Below, one piece after another: positions 42,870 to 52,924 of a stretch of 64,000 nucleotides of DNA. Every line of letters starts with the position of its first letter. The stretch's first letter is position 1. The DNA is from Novosphingobium sp. 28-62-57 (GTDB lineage: Bacteria; Pseudomonadota; Alphaproteobacteria; Sphingomonadales; Sphingomonadaceae): positions 124,001 to 188,000 of the forward strand of contig NCGO01000001.1 of assembly GCA_002256985.1 (NCBI GenBank), in the 5' to 3' direction. Position numbers and translations under genes: made by a program. The notes beneath the pieces were generated by a model. That model had not been told where the DNA came from. It worked only from the letters and a program-made list of their open reading frames with translations, and did no database searches.

Positions 42870-43553
42870 ATGTTGCTTCCGATCCCCGCCATCCTGCAGC
42901 CAGACGAAGTGGCGTCTCTGCGCACGCTGATCGATGCGGCCCCATGGGAGGATGGCAACGCGACATCGGGCCATCAGGCGCGGCTGGTGAAGCAAAACTT
43001 GCAACTTCCCGAAGCGAGCGATGCCGCGCGTGAGGGTGGACAAATCGTGCTCGCGGCGCTTTCGGCCAATCCGCTGTTCATCGCCGCCGCCTTGCCCAGC
43101 CGCATCTATCCGCCGATGTTCAACAGCTATGCAGGCGGACAGACTTATGGCCTGCACATCGACAATGCGGTGCGCATCCGGCCCGGAACCGACTGGCGCG
43201 TGCGCTGCGATCTGTCGATGACGATCTTTCTGGAAGACCCGAACGCCTACGATGGCGGCGAACTGATGATCGAGACGAATTTCGGTCGGCAGAGCATCAA
43301 GCTGGGGCCCGGCGACGGCGTGCTATATCCTTCATCGTCGCTGCATATGGTGCAGGCCGTCACCCGAGGGAGGCGCGTAGCGAGTTTCTTCTGGATCCAG
43401 TCCATGATCCGCGATGATGCCGCGCGCACCACGCTGTTCGAGCTGGACCAGTCTATTCAAATGCTTGCGATGCAAGTGGGGCAGGGTGATCCGGCCATCG
43501 TGCGGCTGACCGGGGTCTACCACAATCTGCTGCGCCAATGGGCTGAGGCCTGA
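42870..43553 (+). CDS. PKHD-type Fe(II)/2-oxoglutarate hydroxylase, PiuC-like
   Basis: A 227-residue 2-oxoglutarate and iron-dependent dioxygenase. The iron triad is H and D in TYGLHIDNAVR and the second H in SSSLHMVQAVTRGRRV, and the Arg of RGRRV binds 2-oxoglutarate. The PKHD/PiuC family is encoded next to siderophore receptors such as PiuA and Fiu. The family's target is not firmly known. This gene completes the receptor-tonB-hydroxylase set. It ends shortly before the tRNA gene. Confidence 0.92.
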   Translation: MLLPIPAILQPDEVASLRTLIDAAPWEDGNATSGHQARLVKQNLQLPEASDAAREGGQIVLAALSANPLFIAAALPSRIYPPMFNSYAGGQTYGLHIDNAVRIRPGTDWRVRCDLSMTIFLEDPNAYDGGELMIETNFGRQSIKLGPGDGVLYPSSSLHMVQAVTRGRRVASFFWIQSMIRDDAARTTLFELDQSIQMLAMQVGQGDPAIVRLTGVYHNLLRQWAEA

Positions 43554-43694
43554 GCAACGATCGACGGTCGTTGCAGGTCAATTCGCAGTGATTGCAGATT
43601 TCATCTGAAATGCGGTTGACCCGGCGCGCTCGCATGATTAGACGCGCGCCCTACCGGCAGGGTTGGCGCACAGATGTTGTGCGTGGCCCAGCAT

Positions 43695-43771
43695 GGCGGA
43701 GTAGCTCAGCTGGTTAGAGCAGCGGAATCATAATCCGCGTGTCGGGGGTTCGAGTCCCTCCTCCGCTACCA
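43695..43771 (+). tRNA. tRNA-Met (CAT), elongator type
   Basis: A 77-base cloverleaf with an encoded CCA end. Acceptor stem GGCGGAG pairs with CTCCGCT (one G-U), D arm GCTC..GAGC, anticodon stem GCGGA/TCCGC with loop ATCATAA giving anticodon CAT, T arm GGGGG TTCGAGT CCCTC. The first pair is G-U, so it is not the initiator (mismatched C1-A72 class). The identity elements look like elongator Met; tRNA-Ile2 with modified CAT is less likely. Confidence 0.92.
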
Positions 43772-44033
43772 CTTTTCTTCTGACTTTTCAGTCTCATGCG
43801 GGTGCGGTGCAGGTTGCACTGCCGGTTTGTCGCGTCTTGCCACTGCAGCAATTTCGCTTATGGCTGATATCAGATCGCGCCAACCCGCTGCCCTTTATAA
43901 ATGATGCTGCTTTTCCTTGAGAATTCTGCCGTCGTTCGCAAATTATTTACCATTCCCTGCGAAAATTTACGTAGATTTCCTAACGACATAGCCTGACTAT
44001 CCATCAGCAATATTCAAGATGGAATAGATTGGC
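43772..44033. other. AT-richer leader before the cellulose operon
   Basis: 262 bases without a gene and with clearly lower GC than the surroundings, especially 43890-44030 (TTTATAAATGATGC, AAATTATTTACC). It should hold the cellulose operon promoter and perhaps the tRNA terminator (T-rich CTTTTCTTCTGACTTTTC at 43772-43789). No clear operator or riboswitch was recognised. Confidence 0.5.
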
Positions 44034-44387
44034 ATGTCCGGGCGCAAGGGCAGTGCAATGCGGTCTGATGTTAAGACTTTGCTTGAGAAATTGGGCAAAA
44101 GTCAGTTTCGTTATAAAGAATTTGCCGATCGCTTTTCGGATTTGGATACATGGCCTGTATTTGAATCGATTATCCGCGACCCTAGAATATTCAATAGTGA
44201 ATTGGGAACAGTCTCGCCATCGCCCCAGGCTGAGCAGTTTGAAGCTGCGACCCTGAGCTCAGTGCTGTCAAAGAAATATGGCCAGGATGATGGACTGCGC
44301 GTGAAAGCGCCTGCCACGCCCGTGGCCGCCGATGTTCGGACGCTTCTTGCCCGGATTTCTTCGGCAGTCGACAAGGGAACGATCTGA
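44034..44387 (+). CDS. BcsP/BcsR-like cellulose synthesis accessory protein
   Basis: A 117-residue soluble protein. The N-terminal half fits the loose pattern of short BcsR/BcsP proteins: a D-x-x-x-LL-x-x-x-G segment, then YKEF, then a WP motif (DTWPVFESI). The second half is low in known features. The gene is lower in GC than the rest of the operon. It overlaps the bcsQ-like gene as TGATG, and BcsR/P and Q proteins are partners in regulating BcsA localisation in other bacteria. The match is weak; context carries much of the weight. Confidence 0.5.
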   Translation: MSGRKGSAMRSDVKTLLEKLGKSQFRYKEFADRFSDLDTWPVFESIIRDPRIFNSELGTVSPSPQAEQFEAATLSSVLSKKYGQDDGLRVKAPATPVAADVRTLLARISSAVDKGTI

Positions 44388-45118
44388 TGGCCCTTGTCCT
44401 GATGAATGGTCTGCGCGGCGGTGTGGGCACCACTACGCTTGCGGCCAATCTCGCCGCGATATTGGCCAATCTTGGTCACCCCTCGGCGGTCCTGGTATTT
44501 TCCAGCCATAGCCCGCTCGGGCTGCATTTCGGCCTTGATCCTTTCCAGCCGCTCGCTGGCTTTGCCGCGCCTGCCGCCGCAACCGGCCCGATCAACGGTG
44601 TGCGCCTGCTGGATCTGTCGGAACAAGTTGAAAGTGGTGATCTTGCCGAGGGACTGGCCAGCGGGGATTTCAGCTTTGCAGGCGACGTGATTTACATAGC
44701 GGACTTGTCCGAAGCACCCACAGGCGTGGCGGTGCAGTTGCGCCGTTATGCCGATCTTGAGCTGTGCGTTTTGGCTCCATCGGCCGAGTGTTTGTACACG
44801 CTTCCGGCCGCGCTTGAGGCTTTGCCCAGCGAAGCCGGATTCGTGCTCAATCGGTGTGACGATACCAAGCGTCTTGGCCGCCATGCCGCCAGCTTTGCGC
44901 GTGCCCTGCTGGGTGAACGGATTGTTGCCACGGTTCAGGCCGACGAGGCCGTGTGTGAAGCTGCGGCGATGATGCAAACACTCGCCCGCCATGCACCGGG
45001 AAGTGCCGCACTCTCTGATCTCGCACGGCTGGCAAGCCATCTAGCGAGCGCTTCAGCCAGATCGCGCAATGCCGGTTTTGCTGTCGATACAGCATCTTCA
45101 CAGAGCAACGCGGCATGA
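44387..45118 (+). CDS. BcsQ-like ParA-family ATPase
   Basis: A 243-residue protein of the MinD/ParA group. The P-loop reads GLRGGVGTTTLAANLAAILA, lacking the second Lys of ordinary KGGVGKTT motifs; E. coli BcsQ has the same VRGGVGTTT form. The following strand has VLVFSSHSPLGL, where ordinary members keep a Walker-type Asp, so hydrolysis may be altered. BcsQ proteins place and stabilise the cellulose synthase. The gene overlaps both neighbours by four bases or fewer. Confidence rests on the P-loop form and on position. Confidence 0.78.
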   Translation: MALVLMNGLRGGVGTTTLAANLAAILANLGHPSAVLVFSSHSPLGLHFGLDPFQPLAGFAAPAAATGPINGVRLLDLSEQVESGDLAEGLASGDFSFAGDVIYIADLSEAPTGVAVQLRRYADLELCVLAPSAECLYTLPAALEALPSEAGFVLNRCDDTKRLGRHAASFARALLGERIVATVQADEAVCEAAAMMQTLARHAPGSAALSDLARLASHLASASARSRNAGFAVDTASSQSNAA

Positions 45119-48100
45119 CCCGTATCTACGACAAGCTTCTGCCGTGGCTTGCCATCGGCGCGATTGTCTTTGCCGTGCTGGTGGTGATCGGCGTGCCCCT
45201 CGACCTGAAGCAGCAGTGGCTGATGGCGGGCGGAACCTTGATCGGCACGATGGTGCTGTCGCGCCGCAAATCGCGCAAGGCCGCGCTGACACTGGGCATT
45301 CTCGCGATCCTTACATCGTCGCGCTACATGTTCTGGCGCACCACGCAGACGCTGCAGTTCAACACGCTTCCAGAGTTCCTGTTTGGCAGCGGGCTTTATC
45401 TTGCCGAGCTTTACGCCTGGATCCTGCTGTTGCTGGGCTTTTTGCAGACCAGCTGGCCGCTGGAACGCCCACCGGTGGAGATCGAGGGCGAGCCGCACAC
45501 GTGGCCCACGGTCGATGTCTATGTCCCCACCTATAACGAAAGCCTCGAGATCGTGCGCAACACGGTCTACGCGGCGATGGACATGGATTACCCGGCGGAC
45601 CGCTTCCGGGTCTACATCCTCGACGATGGCCGCCGCCCCGAATTCCGCGCCTTCGCGCGCGAAGCAGGCTGCGGCTACATCACGCGCGACAACAACCTGC
45701 ATGCCAAGGCGGGCAATCTCAACGCCGCGATGAAAAAGACCGATGGCGAGCTGATTGCGATCTTCGATTGCGATCACGTGCCCACGCGCTCGTTCCTGCA
45801 GCTCACGCTTGGCTGGTTCCAGAAGGACGCCAAGCTGGCGCTGATGCAGACCCCGCACTTCTTTTACTCGCCCGATCCGGTGCAGCGCAATCTGGCCCCG
45901 GTGCGTGACATGCCGGGCGAGGGCGATCTGTTCTACAACCCGGTGCAGGACGGCAACGACCTGTGGAACGCCACGTTCTTTTGCGGATCATGCGCCGTCA
46001 TCCGGCGCGAAGCCCTGATGCAGACCAACGGATTTGCCGGTGAGACGGTGACCGAGGATGCGCACACCGCGCTCAAACTGCAGCGCATGGGCTGGAACAC
46101 GGCCTATATCTCGGCGCGGCTTTCGGCGGGCCTTGCGACAGAGCGCTTGGTCGTTCACGTCGGCCAGCGCATCCGCTGGGCGCGCGGGATGACGCAGATC
46201 ATGCGCATCGACAATCCGCTGATGGGCAAGGGCCTGAAGTGGCAGCAGCGGCTTTGCTACCTCAACGCCATGCTGCACTTCCAGTTTCCGCTGCCGCGTA
46301 TCGTGTTTCTGACCAGCCCGCTGGCCTATCTGATCTTTGGCCAGAACATCATTCAGGCCTCGGCCTCGCTGATCTTCGCCTATGCCTTGCCGCACCTCTA
46401 CTGTTCGCAGGTTGCCTCCGAACGGCAGCAAGTGGGCTGGCGGCGCCCGTTCTGGGGGGAAATCTACGAGACGATCCTCGCCTTCCATCTCGTTGCCCCC
46501 ACGGTCATCACCTGGTTCCAGCCACGCAAGGGCAAGTTCAACGTGACCGACAAGGGCGGCCTGCTCGACCGCACCTATTTCGATTGGGCCATTGTCAGGC
46601 CGCATCTGATTACGGTTGGCCTGCTGGCGGGCGGGATGTTGCTCGCCATCGCCAAATACGTGTTCTTCCCGCAGTACTTCAATGTACAGATCGATACGCT
46701 CGCGCTCAATCTGGCGTGGGCGGCGTTCAGCCTGACGCTGCTGCTGGCCGCTGTCTCGGTGGCGCGAGAAACGCGGCAGGCACGGCAGGAAATTCGCCTG
46801 CAAGCGCAACTACCGGTAACCGTGCATTTCGCCTCAGGCCATGTTGCCAAGGGCACGACGACAGACATCTCGATGGGCGGCGCGGCGATTGATCTGCCCA
46901 CCGGTGTCGTCTCGCTCGATGTGGCAGTGACGCACATCGTCCTGTCCACTGGTGCAGAAAACCTTGCGATCAAGGTCGATCAGGTGCGCCGCAAGGACGG
47001 CTTCGTTTCGGTCAAGTTCCTGCCGCTGGAAAACATTGCTGCGCGCCAGCTCGTCCGCGCGATCATGGGCCGCGCCGATGCGTGGCAGCGCAGCGCGCCG
47101 CCCGAACGGGTGCCCGGCTTGCGCTCGTTGCAGGATATCATCGTGATCGACGCCCTGACTGTGAAACGTGCGCTTGGCCTGAACTTTGCCGAACGCAAGG
47201 CACTGAAGGCCGAAGAGGCCGCTTTGGCCAAAGCCGCCGCCGCACAAGTGGCAAAAGTCTCTGCCTTCGGCGCAGGGCCGCTTGCCAAAGCTGCTGGCAT
47301 TGCGCTGGCCATCGCCGCTGCAGGCTATGCTGTCCTGCCCGGCACCCTCCACGCTGCACCCGCGGCCCCCATAGCTGTCGCCACACCGGCACCTGCCACC
47401 GCTGGGCTTGATGCCAAGCGCCTGACCTTGAAAGATTTGCGCATCCGCAACGCGATCCGCTTGCAGGGCACGCGCGGTGAAATCAGCATTCCTTTCGGCC
47501 TGCGTCAGGACGAAGTGGTCAGCGCTGCCTCGATCACGTTGCAGGCTGCATGGTCCCCGGCCTTGCTCGGCGATAGCAGCCAGCTTGTGGTGATCGTCAA
47601 CGGTGAAGTGGCGCAGATTGTGCCGCTCAAGCCCGAAAACTCGGGCGGGCAGGTCATCACTGTGCCGGTCAATCCGGCGCTGTTCCTGCCGGGGGATAAC
47701 CAGCTCAATTTGCGCCTGATCGGCCACTATGCGCGCGATTGCGAAGACCCTTTCAGCAGCTTGCTGTGGGCGAACATCAGCAACACCCGCTCGTGGCTCG
47801 ATCTGACCACGCAATACCTGCCCACCCGTCCAGACCTTGCGCGCCTGCCTGCCCCGTTCTTTGAGAAGGGCATCAACACCGCGCTCAAAGTGCCGTTCGT
47901 CTTTGCAGGCCAGCCGCGCGCCGGAGAGCTTGAGGCTGCTGCACCGATCGCTTCGTGGCTGGGCAGCCTTGCCAGCTATCGCGGATTTTCTTTCAAGCCA
48001 TCGTTCGGCCAGATCCCGATGGGCAACGCCGTGGTGTTCCTCAATCGCGATGGCGCAATGCCTGAATTGGGCCTTGCGGTCACCGGCCCTTCGGCGGCGG

Positions 48101-49530
48101 TAATCGCCAACCCGCGTGACAAGACCGGCACGCTGCTGGTCATCATGGGCCGCGACAATGCCGAACTGCGCCTTGCCGCCGGGGCCATCGCCACCGGCAA
48201 GGGCGTGTTCGGCGGCAATCGCATGAGCTTTGATGGCGCGCGCATTCCCACATGGCCACGCTATGGCGCGCCGCGCTGGTTGCCGACGGATCGTGCCATC
48301 CGGCTTGGTGAATTGACCGAACCTTATGCACTGCAAGGCATGGGCCTGCCGCCGGGGCCGCTCACCGCGCGCTTCCGCGTTGCGCCAGACTTGTTCTTCT
48401 GGCCGCGCCAAGGTGGCGAGATTGATCTGCGCTATCGCTATCCGCTGGCCAGTTGGCTGGATCGCGATGCCTCGCGCCTCGATGTCTCGCTGAACGGCCA
48501 GTATCTCAAGACTTTGCCGCTGACGGGCAGCTGGTGGACCGGCCTGTTCGGTACCAAGGGCGCCAACAGCTTTGACGGGCACGAAAGCGTTGTCCTGCCG
48601 CGCTATGCGCTGTTCGGCCAGAACGAGATTGTGTTCGATTACAACCTGATCGTTGCCAACAAGCAGAAATGCACCGGCATGCTGCCCGATAATGTGCGCG
48701 TTTCGGTGCTGCCGGAATCGGCGATTGATCTGACCGATGCCTACCACGGTATCGAAATGCCCGATCTCGCCCCGTTTGCCGGTGCAGGATATCCCTTCAC
48801 GGTGCGCCCCGATCTGGCCGAGACCACGGTGGTCATGGTTGGCAATCCGTCAACCGCTTCGGTTGAGGCATTCCTTGGACTGATGGGCCGCTTTGGCGAT
48901 GCGACCGGCGCTGCGGCCACCGGCGTGACCGTGACCGACCAGATCGAACCGTCACGCCTTGCCGATCAGGACATTCTGGTCATTGGCAGTTCCACGCTTG
49001 CCGGAGCAGAGCAGTTTTTCGCAGACGCTCCGGTGCGCTTTGAAGGCGGCGGGCTGAAAGTCGCGCAAAGGTCGCCGCTGCAATATGTTGGCGCACTGTT
49101 CAGCAACCGCAATCAGGCCGAACCCGAAGAAGCCGCTGCCATCGTGCAGGCTTCGCGCGGATTTTCCGGCATTGCCAGCTTCCGCTCACCTTATGCCAAT
49201 GATCGCACCGTGGTGGCATTGCTCGCCGATGATGTGCGCCAGTTGCCGCTCCTGGTCGATGGTATGGCCGATGCCAAGATCAACGCCCAGATTCAGGGCG
49301 ATCTCTCGGTCACGGCGGGCGATGGCATGGCCAGCTTTGCCATTGGCCCGACATACTGGGTCGGCTCGCTGCCGGTTTGGATGAAGATTGCCTACTGGTT
49401 CAGCAAGCGGCCGTTGCTGATGGCGTTGTCCACGCTGCTGCTGGCCCTTGCGCTGACCGGCCCTGCCTACTTGTTCTTCAGCCGTCAGGCCAAGGCCCGA
49501 TTGGCGAGCGATGATGAAAAGAGTTCCTGA
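45115..49530 (+). CDS. bcsAB: Fused cellulose synthase BcsAB
   Basis: A 1471-residue single polypeptide holding both BcsA and BcsB, as in Komagataeibacter AcsAB. The first two thirds of BcsA is the GT2 transferase: DVYVPTYNES, DDG (170-172), FDCDH (D218, D220), TED (313-315) and QRIRW (351-355), with membrane segments on both sides. A c-di-GMP-binding PilZ domain spans about 553-650 (RETRQARQEIR and DISMGG). A hydrophobic, signal-like segment near 725-745 leads into the periplasmic BcsB part (about 764-1430), and a last membrane helix closes it. It polymerises UDP-glucose into beta-1,4-glucan and exports it. The start overlaps bcsQ as ATGA. Confidence 0.95.
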   Translation: MTRIYDKLLPWLAIGAIVFAVLVVIGVPLDLKQQWLMAGGTLIGTMVLSRRKSRKAALTLGILAILTSSRYMFWRTTQTLQFNTLPEFLFGSGLYLAELYAWILLLLGFLQTSWPLERPPVEIEGEPHTWPTVDVYVPTYNESLEIVRNTVYAAMDMDYPADRFRVYILDDGRRPEFRAFAREAGCGYITRDNNLHAKAGNLNAAMKKTDGELIAIFDCDHVPTRSFLQLTLGWFQKDAKLALMQTPHFFYSPDPVQRNLAPVRDMPGEGDLFYNPVQDGNDLWNATFFCGSCAVIRREALMQTNGFAGETVTEDAHTALKLQRMGWNTAYISARLSAGLATERLVVHVGQRIRWARGMTQIMRIDNPLMGKGLKWQQRLCYLNAMLHFQFPLPRIVFLTSPLAYLIFGQNIIQASASLIFAYALPHLYCSQVASERQQVGWRRPFWGEIYETILAFHLVAPTVITWFQPRKGKFNVTDKGGLLDRTYFDWAIVRPHLITVGLLAGGMLLAIAKYVFFPQYFNVQIDTLALNLAWAAFSLTLLLAAVSVARETRQARQEIRLQAQLPVTVHFASGHVAKGTTTDISMGGAAIDLPTGVVSLDVAVTHIVLSTGAENLAIKVDQVRRKDGFVSVKFLPLENIAARQLVRAIMGRADAWQRSAPPERVPGLRSLQDIIVIDALTVKRALGLNFAERKALKAEEAALAKAAAAQVAKVSAFGAGPLAKAAGIALAIAAAGYAVLPGTLHAAPAAPIAVATPAPATAGLDAKRLTLKDLRIRNAIRLQGTRGEISIPFGLRQDEVVSAASITLQAAWSPALLGDSSQLVVIVNGEVAQIVPLKPENSGGQVITVPVNPALFLPGDNQLNLRLIGHYARDCEDPFSSLLWANISNTRSWLDLTTQYLPTRPDLARLPAPFFEKGINTALKVPFVFAGQPRAGELEAAAPIASWLGSLASYRGFSFKPSFGQIPMGNAVVFLNRDGAMPELGLAVTGPSAAVIANPRDKTGTLLVIMGRDNAELRLAAGAIATGKGVFGGNRMSFDGARIPTWPRYGAPRWLPTDRAIRLGELTEPYALQGMGLPPGPLTARFRVAPDLFFWPRQGGEIDLRYRYPLASWLDRDASRLDVSLNGQYLKTLPLTGSWWTGLFGTKGANSFDGHESVVLPRYALFGQNEIVFDYNLIVANKQKCTGMLPDNVRVSVLPESAIDLTDAYHGIEMPDLAPFAGAGYPFTVRPDLAETTVVMVGNPSTASVEAFLGLMGRFGDATGAAATGVTVTDQIEPSRLADQDILVIGSSTLAGAEQFFADAPVRFEGGGLKVAQRSPLQYVGALFSNRNQAEPEEAAAIVQASRGFSGIASFRSPYANDRTVVALLADDVRQLPLLVDGMADAKINAQIQGDLSVTAGDGMASFAIGPTYWVGSLPVWMKIAYWFSKRPLLMALSTLLLALALTGPAYLFFSRQAKARLASDDEKSS

Positions 49531-49531
49531 C

Positions 49532-52500
49532 ATGAGCGCCACGCAACGCACCGTCCGGCTTGGACTGATCGCCGCGCTCTTGGCAGGCGCAGCGGTCCCC
49601 TCCGCCGTTCTGGCAGAGACTCCGGCGGTGAAGGCCCTGCTGGATCAGGCCGCTTTCTGGCGGGCCAAGGGCCGGAATGATCTTGCCGATCAGGCCCTGC
49701 GCCGCGCACGGGCGCTTGATCCAAAGGCGACAGAAGCGGTGCCTGCACGTTCAAAAGCAGCACCGGCGCCAAAGGCTCCAGTAGCCGCCGCGTCCGTCGT
49801 CGCGCGTGCCGCGCCTGCACCGCGCAAAGCCGCCGCCGCGCCCGTCCGCACTCCCGCCAGCACTGCAGGTACTGCGCGCGTCGCCGGGTTCTCCGCGCTC
49901 GATTCCGGCGATTTGGCCACGGCGGCCAACCGCTTTGAACGCGCGCTGGCGGTCAATCGCAACGATGGCGATGCGCTCGGCGGCCTTGGCATCGTGCGCC
50001 TGCGCCAAAGCCGCTTTGCCGATGCGCGCGATCTGCTTGAACGCGCCTCGCGCCTGCCCGGTGCAGCGCGTTGGGCCGATGCGCTGGCATCGGCGCGCTT
50101 CTTTGGCGGGATCGAAGACGCGCGCGAAGCGCTCGATCGCGGCCTGCTCGACAAGGCACAGGCCATCGCCGAAGACACGGTGCGGCTTGGCTTTTCCCAG
50201 CCCCAGCAGGCGCTCGAATTGCTGGCGCAAATCTATGAAAAGCAGGGCCGCTTTGCTGATTCTGCTGATCTCTATCGTCAGGCCAGTGCAGGCGGAGGCG
50301 CAGATGAAGCGCGTCTTGCCAGCCGTGCAGCGCGGGGCCGGGCGCTCGATGCCATGGCGCGCGGCGATGATTATGCTGCCGAACAGGAGTTTCAGGGCGG
50401 CCTGCTGATTGACCGGAACGATCCGTGGATTCGCTATGAATTCGCCCGCTTCATGATCGGACGCGGACGCCGGGCCGAGGCGGAATCGCTGGTCGCCTCG
50501 CTCTCGCAATCGGCTGATCCCGATGCGCTCTATGCCGCTGCTCTGATCAACAAGGACTTGGGCAATCTGCTCGCCGCTTCGGCCTTGGTAGAGCGCGTGC
50601 CCGAAAGCCGCCGCAATCCGGCGATGCGCAACTTTGCCGTGTCGATCAAGATCGAGGCCGCAATTGCCCGTGCCAAGGCCTTGGCCGAAACCGGGCAAAA
50701 GCCTGCCGCCATTTCAACCTTGCGCCAGATTGCCAGCCTGCCATCGCTTCCCGCTGCGCGCCGCGCCGACATTGCCGGTGCGCTGTTCGACCTGGGAGAC
50801 GAGGCCAGCGCATCAAGCCTTGCCCGCAGCGCGCTTGATGGCGAAATCACCGACCTTGGCGGCTATGATGCGCTGGTGCGCGTGCTGGCCAGCACCGGGC
50901 GCGATGATCTGGCCCGCGCCGCCTTGCAAAAGGCCTCGGCGCTGGGCGGGGCCTCGCCCGATGCGCAGCGTGCGGTTGCGCGTATGGCGGCAGGGCTGGC
51001 CATTTCGCAGGCCGATCGGATGCGCTTGGCGGGCCAGTTTGCCCCTGCGTTCGATCTGCTGCAGGGCGCGTGGAACGGTGCGCCGGATAATCCCGAAATC
51101 CTCGCTGCGCTGGCCCGGCTTTACCAAAGCGGCGGAATGTCTGCCCGCGCCGCGCAGTCCTATCAACTCGTGCTGATGCGCGATGCGCGCAATCGTGAAG
51201 CCCTGCTCGGCCTTGCCCAGACCGCGCAGGCAGCAGGCGATCGCGATTTGTCAAAAGACGCTGCTGACCGTGCGTTGAGCGCTTACCCCACCGACTATCA
51301 GGTCCACCTCACGCTCGCGCGTGTGGCGCAAGACCGTGGTGACAAGGGCGCAGCCGTCCGCCTGCTCAAGCAAGCGCGCGAACTCTATGCCCGGCAAAAT
51401 GGCGGCACCACTGATATTGCGCCCGGCGCCAATCCCTTTGCCGCAACAGCCGGTGCAGGCGATGGCAACCCCTTCCGCGCGCAGGGCTTTGCCGCTCCGG
51501 CCCCGGCGGCAGTCAACCCCTTCGCGCTTGGCAACAGCACGCGCCTGCCTTCGCAGCCTGCCACTGGCGCAGGCTTTGCACCTCCGGGTTTTCCGCCGCA
51601 GCGGTTCGCTTCGGCCGCAGCCGCGGCACCGGTGCCCCAGGCGGTTGCACAAGCGCCTGCGGGCTGGGGAGGCGCTGCTTCAGGGTCATTCGGCATGCCC
51701 GCCGCCGCAGTGGCTCCCGGTGATGCCAGCTTCGGCGCAGGTTACCCAACAGGTCCCGTTGATCCGGTGCTGGCCGCCATCGCCTCGGATATCGCAGACT
51801 TGAGCGAGGATTCACGTCCCCGCGCCGATCTGCAAACCGGCTACCGCAGCCGCAAGGGCGAAGAAGGCCTCAGCGCTTTGAGCGAAATCAAGGGCACCGC
51901 CGAGCTTTCGACCGGCCTGATGGGCGGCCGCGTGCGTGCCCGTGCCGAGGCCGTGGTGATAGACTCAGGCCGCCCCACCGGATCAGCTCTCCAGCGCTTC
52001 GGCCAGAATGCGACGATCGAGGCCCAAGCCATCGTCGATGAAGAACGCGCCGCGCTTGTGCAGGCCCCGACCCAGCAAGCATCGGGCGTGGCCTTCTCCA
52101 TCGGCTATGCAGATCGCACCGTGCAAATCGAAGGCGGCACCACACCCGTCGGCATGGGCGAAACCAAGGCCACGTTCCGCGCGGCCATCACGCCCGAACT
52201 TTCCCCCGGCGTGCAGGCCAAGGCCTGGGTGGAGCGTAAGCCAGTGACCGACTCCGTCCTGTCCTATGCCGGCACCCGCGATCCGGTGACGGGCCAGCGT
52301 TGGGGGCAGGTCATGCGCACCGGCGGCGGCGCGGGCTTCTCCTATGATCGCAACGGTAGCGGTGTTTATGGCGAGGCGTCCTACAACCGCTACAACGGCA
52401 CCAACGTGCGCCAGAACAGCGGGATCGAGGCCAATGTTGGCGGCTATATCCGCCTGATCAAGGGCGCGCGGTCACAATTGACCGGCGGCATCAACGCCAA

Positions 52501-52924
52501 TTACCAGACCTACGACAACAACCAGAACTACTTCACCTATGGCCACGGCGGCTATTTCAGCCCGCAAAGCTTCTTGTCCATCGGCTTCCCGATCAACTAC
52601 ACGCTCGAAACCGACCGGATCAGCGCCAAGGCCAATCTGACACCGGGCTTCCAAAGCTTCAGCCAGGATGAAACCGCGCTCTATCCCACCGACCCGGCGC
52701 TGCAGGCCAATCTTGATGCGCTGAAGGACCTCAATACCGATGTCAGGGCGCGCTATGACAGCCTGAGCCGCACCGGCTTCGCCATTTCGGCAGGGGGTGA
52801 GCTTTATTACAAGGTTTCCCCCAACACCCAGGTCGGCGGCAACGTTTCGTTCACAAGCTTCGGCCAATACGAGGAATTGCGCTCGCTGATCGGCATTCGG
52901 CAGGCGATTGGAGGAACCCGGTGA
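49532..52924 (+). CDS. bcsC: Cellulose export outer-membrane protein BcsC
   Basis: A 1130-residue exported protein. ATG 49532 follows AAGAG and the bcsAB stop; it gives a standard signal peptide ending at PSAVLAE. Residues about 100-620 are TPR repeats that line the periplasm (ALDSGDLATAANRFERAL and similar). Residues about 628-746 are an alanine/proline-rich linker with repeated NPFA-type segments. From about 750 to the end is the BCSC_C outer-membrane barrel (GYRSRKGEEGLSAL onward). It guides the glucan chain to the surface. The last bases overlap the bcsD GTG. Confidence 0.92.
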   Translation: MSATQRTVRLGLIAALLAGAAVPSAVLAETPAVKALLDQAAFWRAKGRNDLADQALRRARALDPKATEAVPARSKAAPAPKAPVAAASVVARAAPAPRKAAAAPVRTPASTAGTARVAGFSALDSGDLATAANRFERALAVNRNDGDALGGLGIVRLRQSRFADARDLLERASRLPGAARWADALASARFFGGIEDAREALDRGLLDKAQAIAEDTVRLGFSQPQQALELLAQIYEKQGRFADSADLYRQASAGGGADEARLASRAARGRALDAMARGDDYAAEQEFQGGLLIDRNDPWIRYEFARFMIGRGRRAEAESLVASLSQSADPDALYAAALINKDLGNLLAASALVERVPESRRNPAMRNFAVSIKIEAAIARAKALAETGQKPAAISTLRQIASLPSLPAARRADIAGALFDLGDEASASSLARSALDGEITDLGGYDALVRVLASTGRDDLARAALQKASALGGASPDAQRAVARMAAGLAISQADRMRLAGQFAPAFDLLQGAWNGAPDNPEILAALARLYQSGGMSARAAQSYQLVLMRDARNREALLGLAQTAQAAGDRDLSKDAADRALSAYPTDYQVHLTLARVAQDRGDKGAAVRLLKQARELYARQNGGTTDIAPGANPFAATAGAGDGNPFRAQGFAAPAPAAVNPFALGNSTRLPSQPATGAGFAPPGFPPQRFASAAAAAPVPQAVAQAPAGWGGAASGSFGMPAAAVAPGDASFGAGYPTGPVDPVLAAIASDIADLSEDSRPRADLQTGYRSRKGEEGLSALSEIKGTAELSTGLMGGRVRARAEAVVIDSGRPTGSALQRFGQNATIEAQAIVDEERAALVQAPTQQASGVAFSIGYADRTVQIEGGTTPVGMGETKATFRAAITPELSPGVQAKAWVERKPVTDSVLSYAGTRDPVTGQRWGQVMRTGGGAGFSYDRNGSGVYGEASYNRYNGTNVRQNSGIEANVGGYIRLIKGARSQLTGGINANYQTYDNNQNYFTYGHGGYFSPQSFLSIGFPINYTLETDRISAKANLTPGFQSFSQDETALYPTDPALQANLDALKDLNTDVRARYDSLSRTGFAISAGGELYYKVSPNTQVGGNVSFTSFGQYEELRSLIGIRQAIGGTR

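Noticed and set aside
43695-43771. Initiator tRNA or lysidine tRNA-Ile
   Set aside because: The first acceptor pair is G-U, not the unpaired C-A of initiators, and the stem and loop resemble elongator Met. Ile2 cannot be fully excluded without a comparison.
46834-48747. Open frame of 637 codons on the minus strand
   Set aside because: It lies fully inside bcsAB, whose domains are clear; the minus reading shows no motif and has shadow composition.
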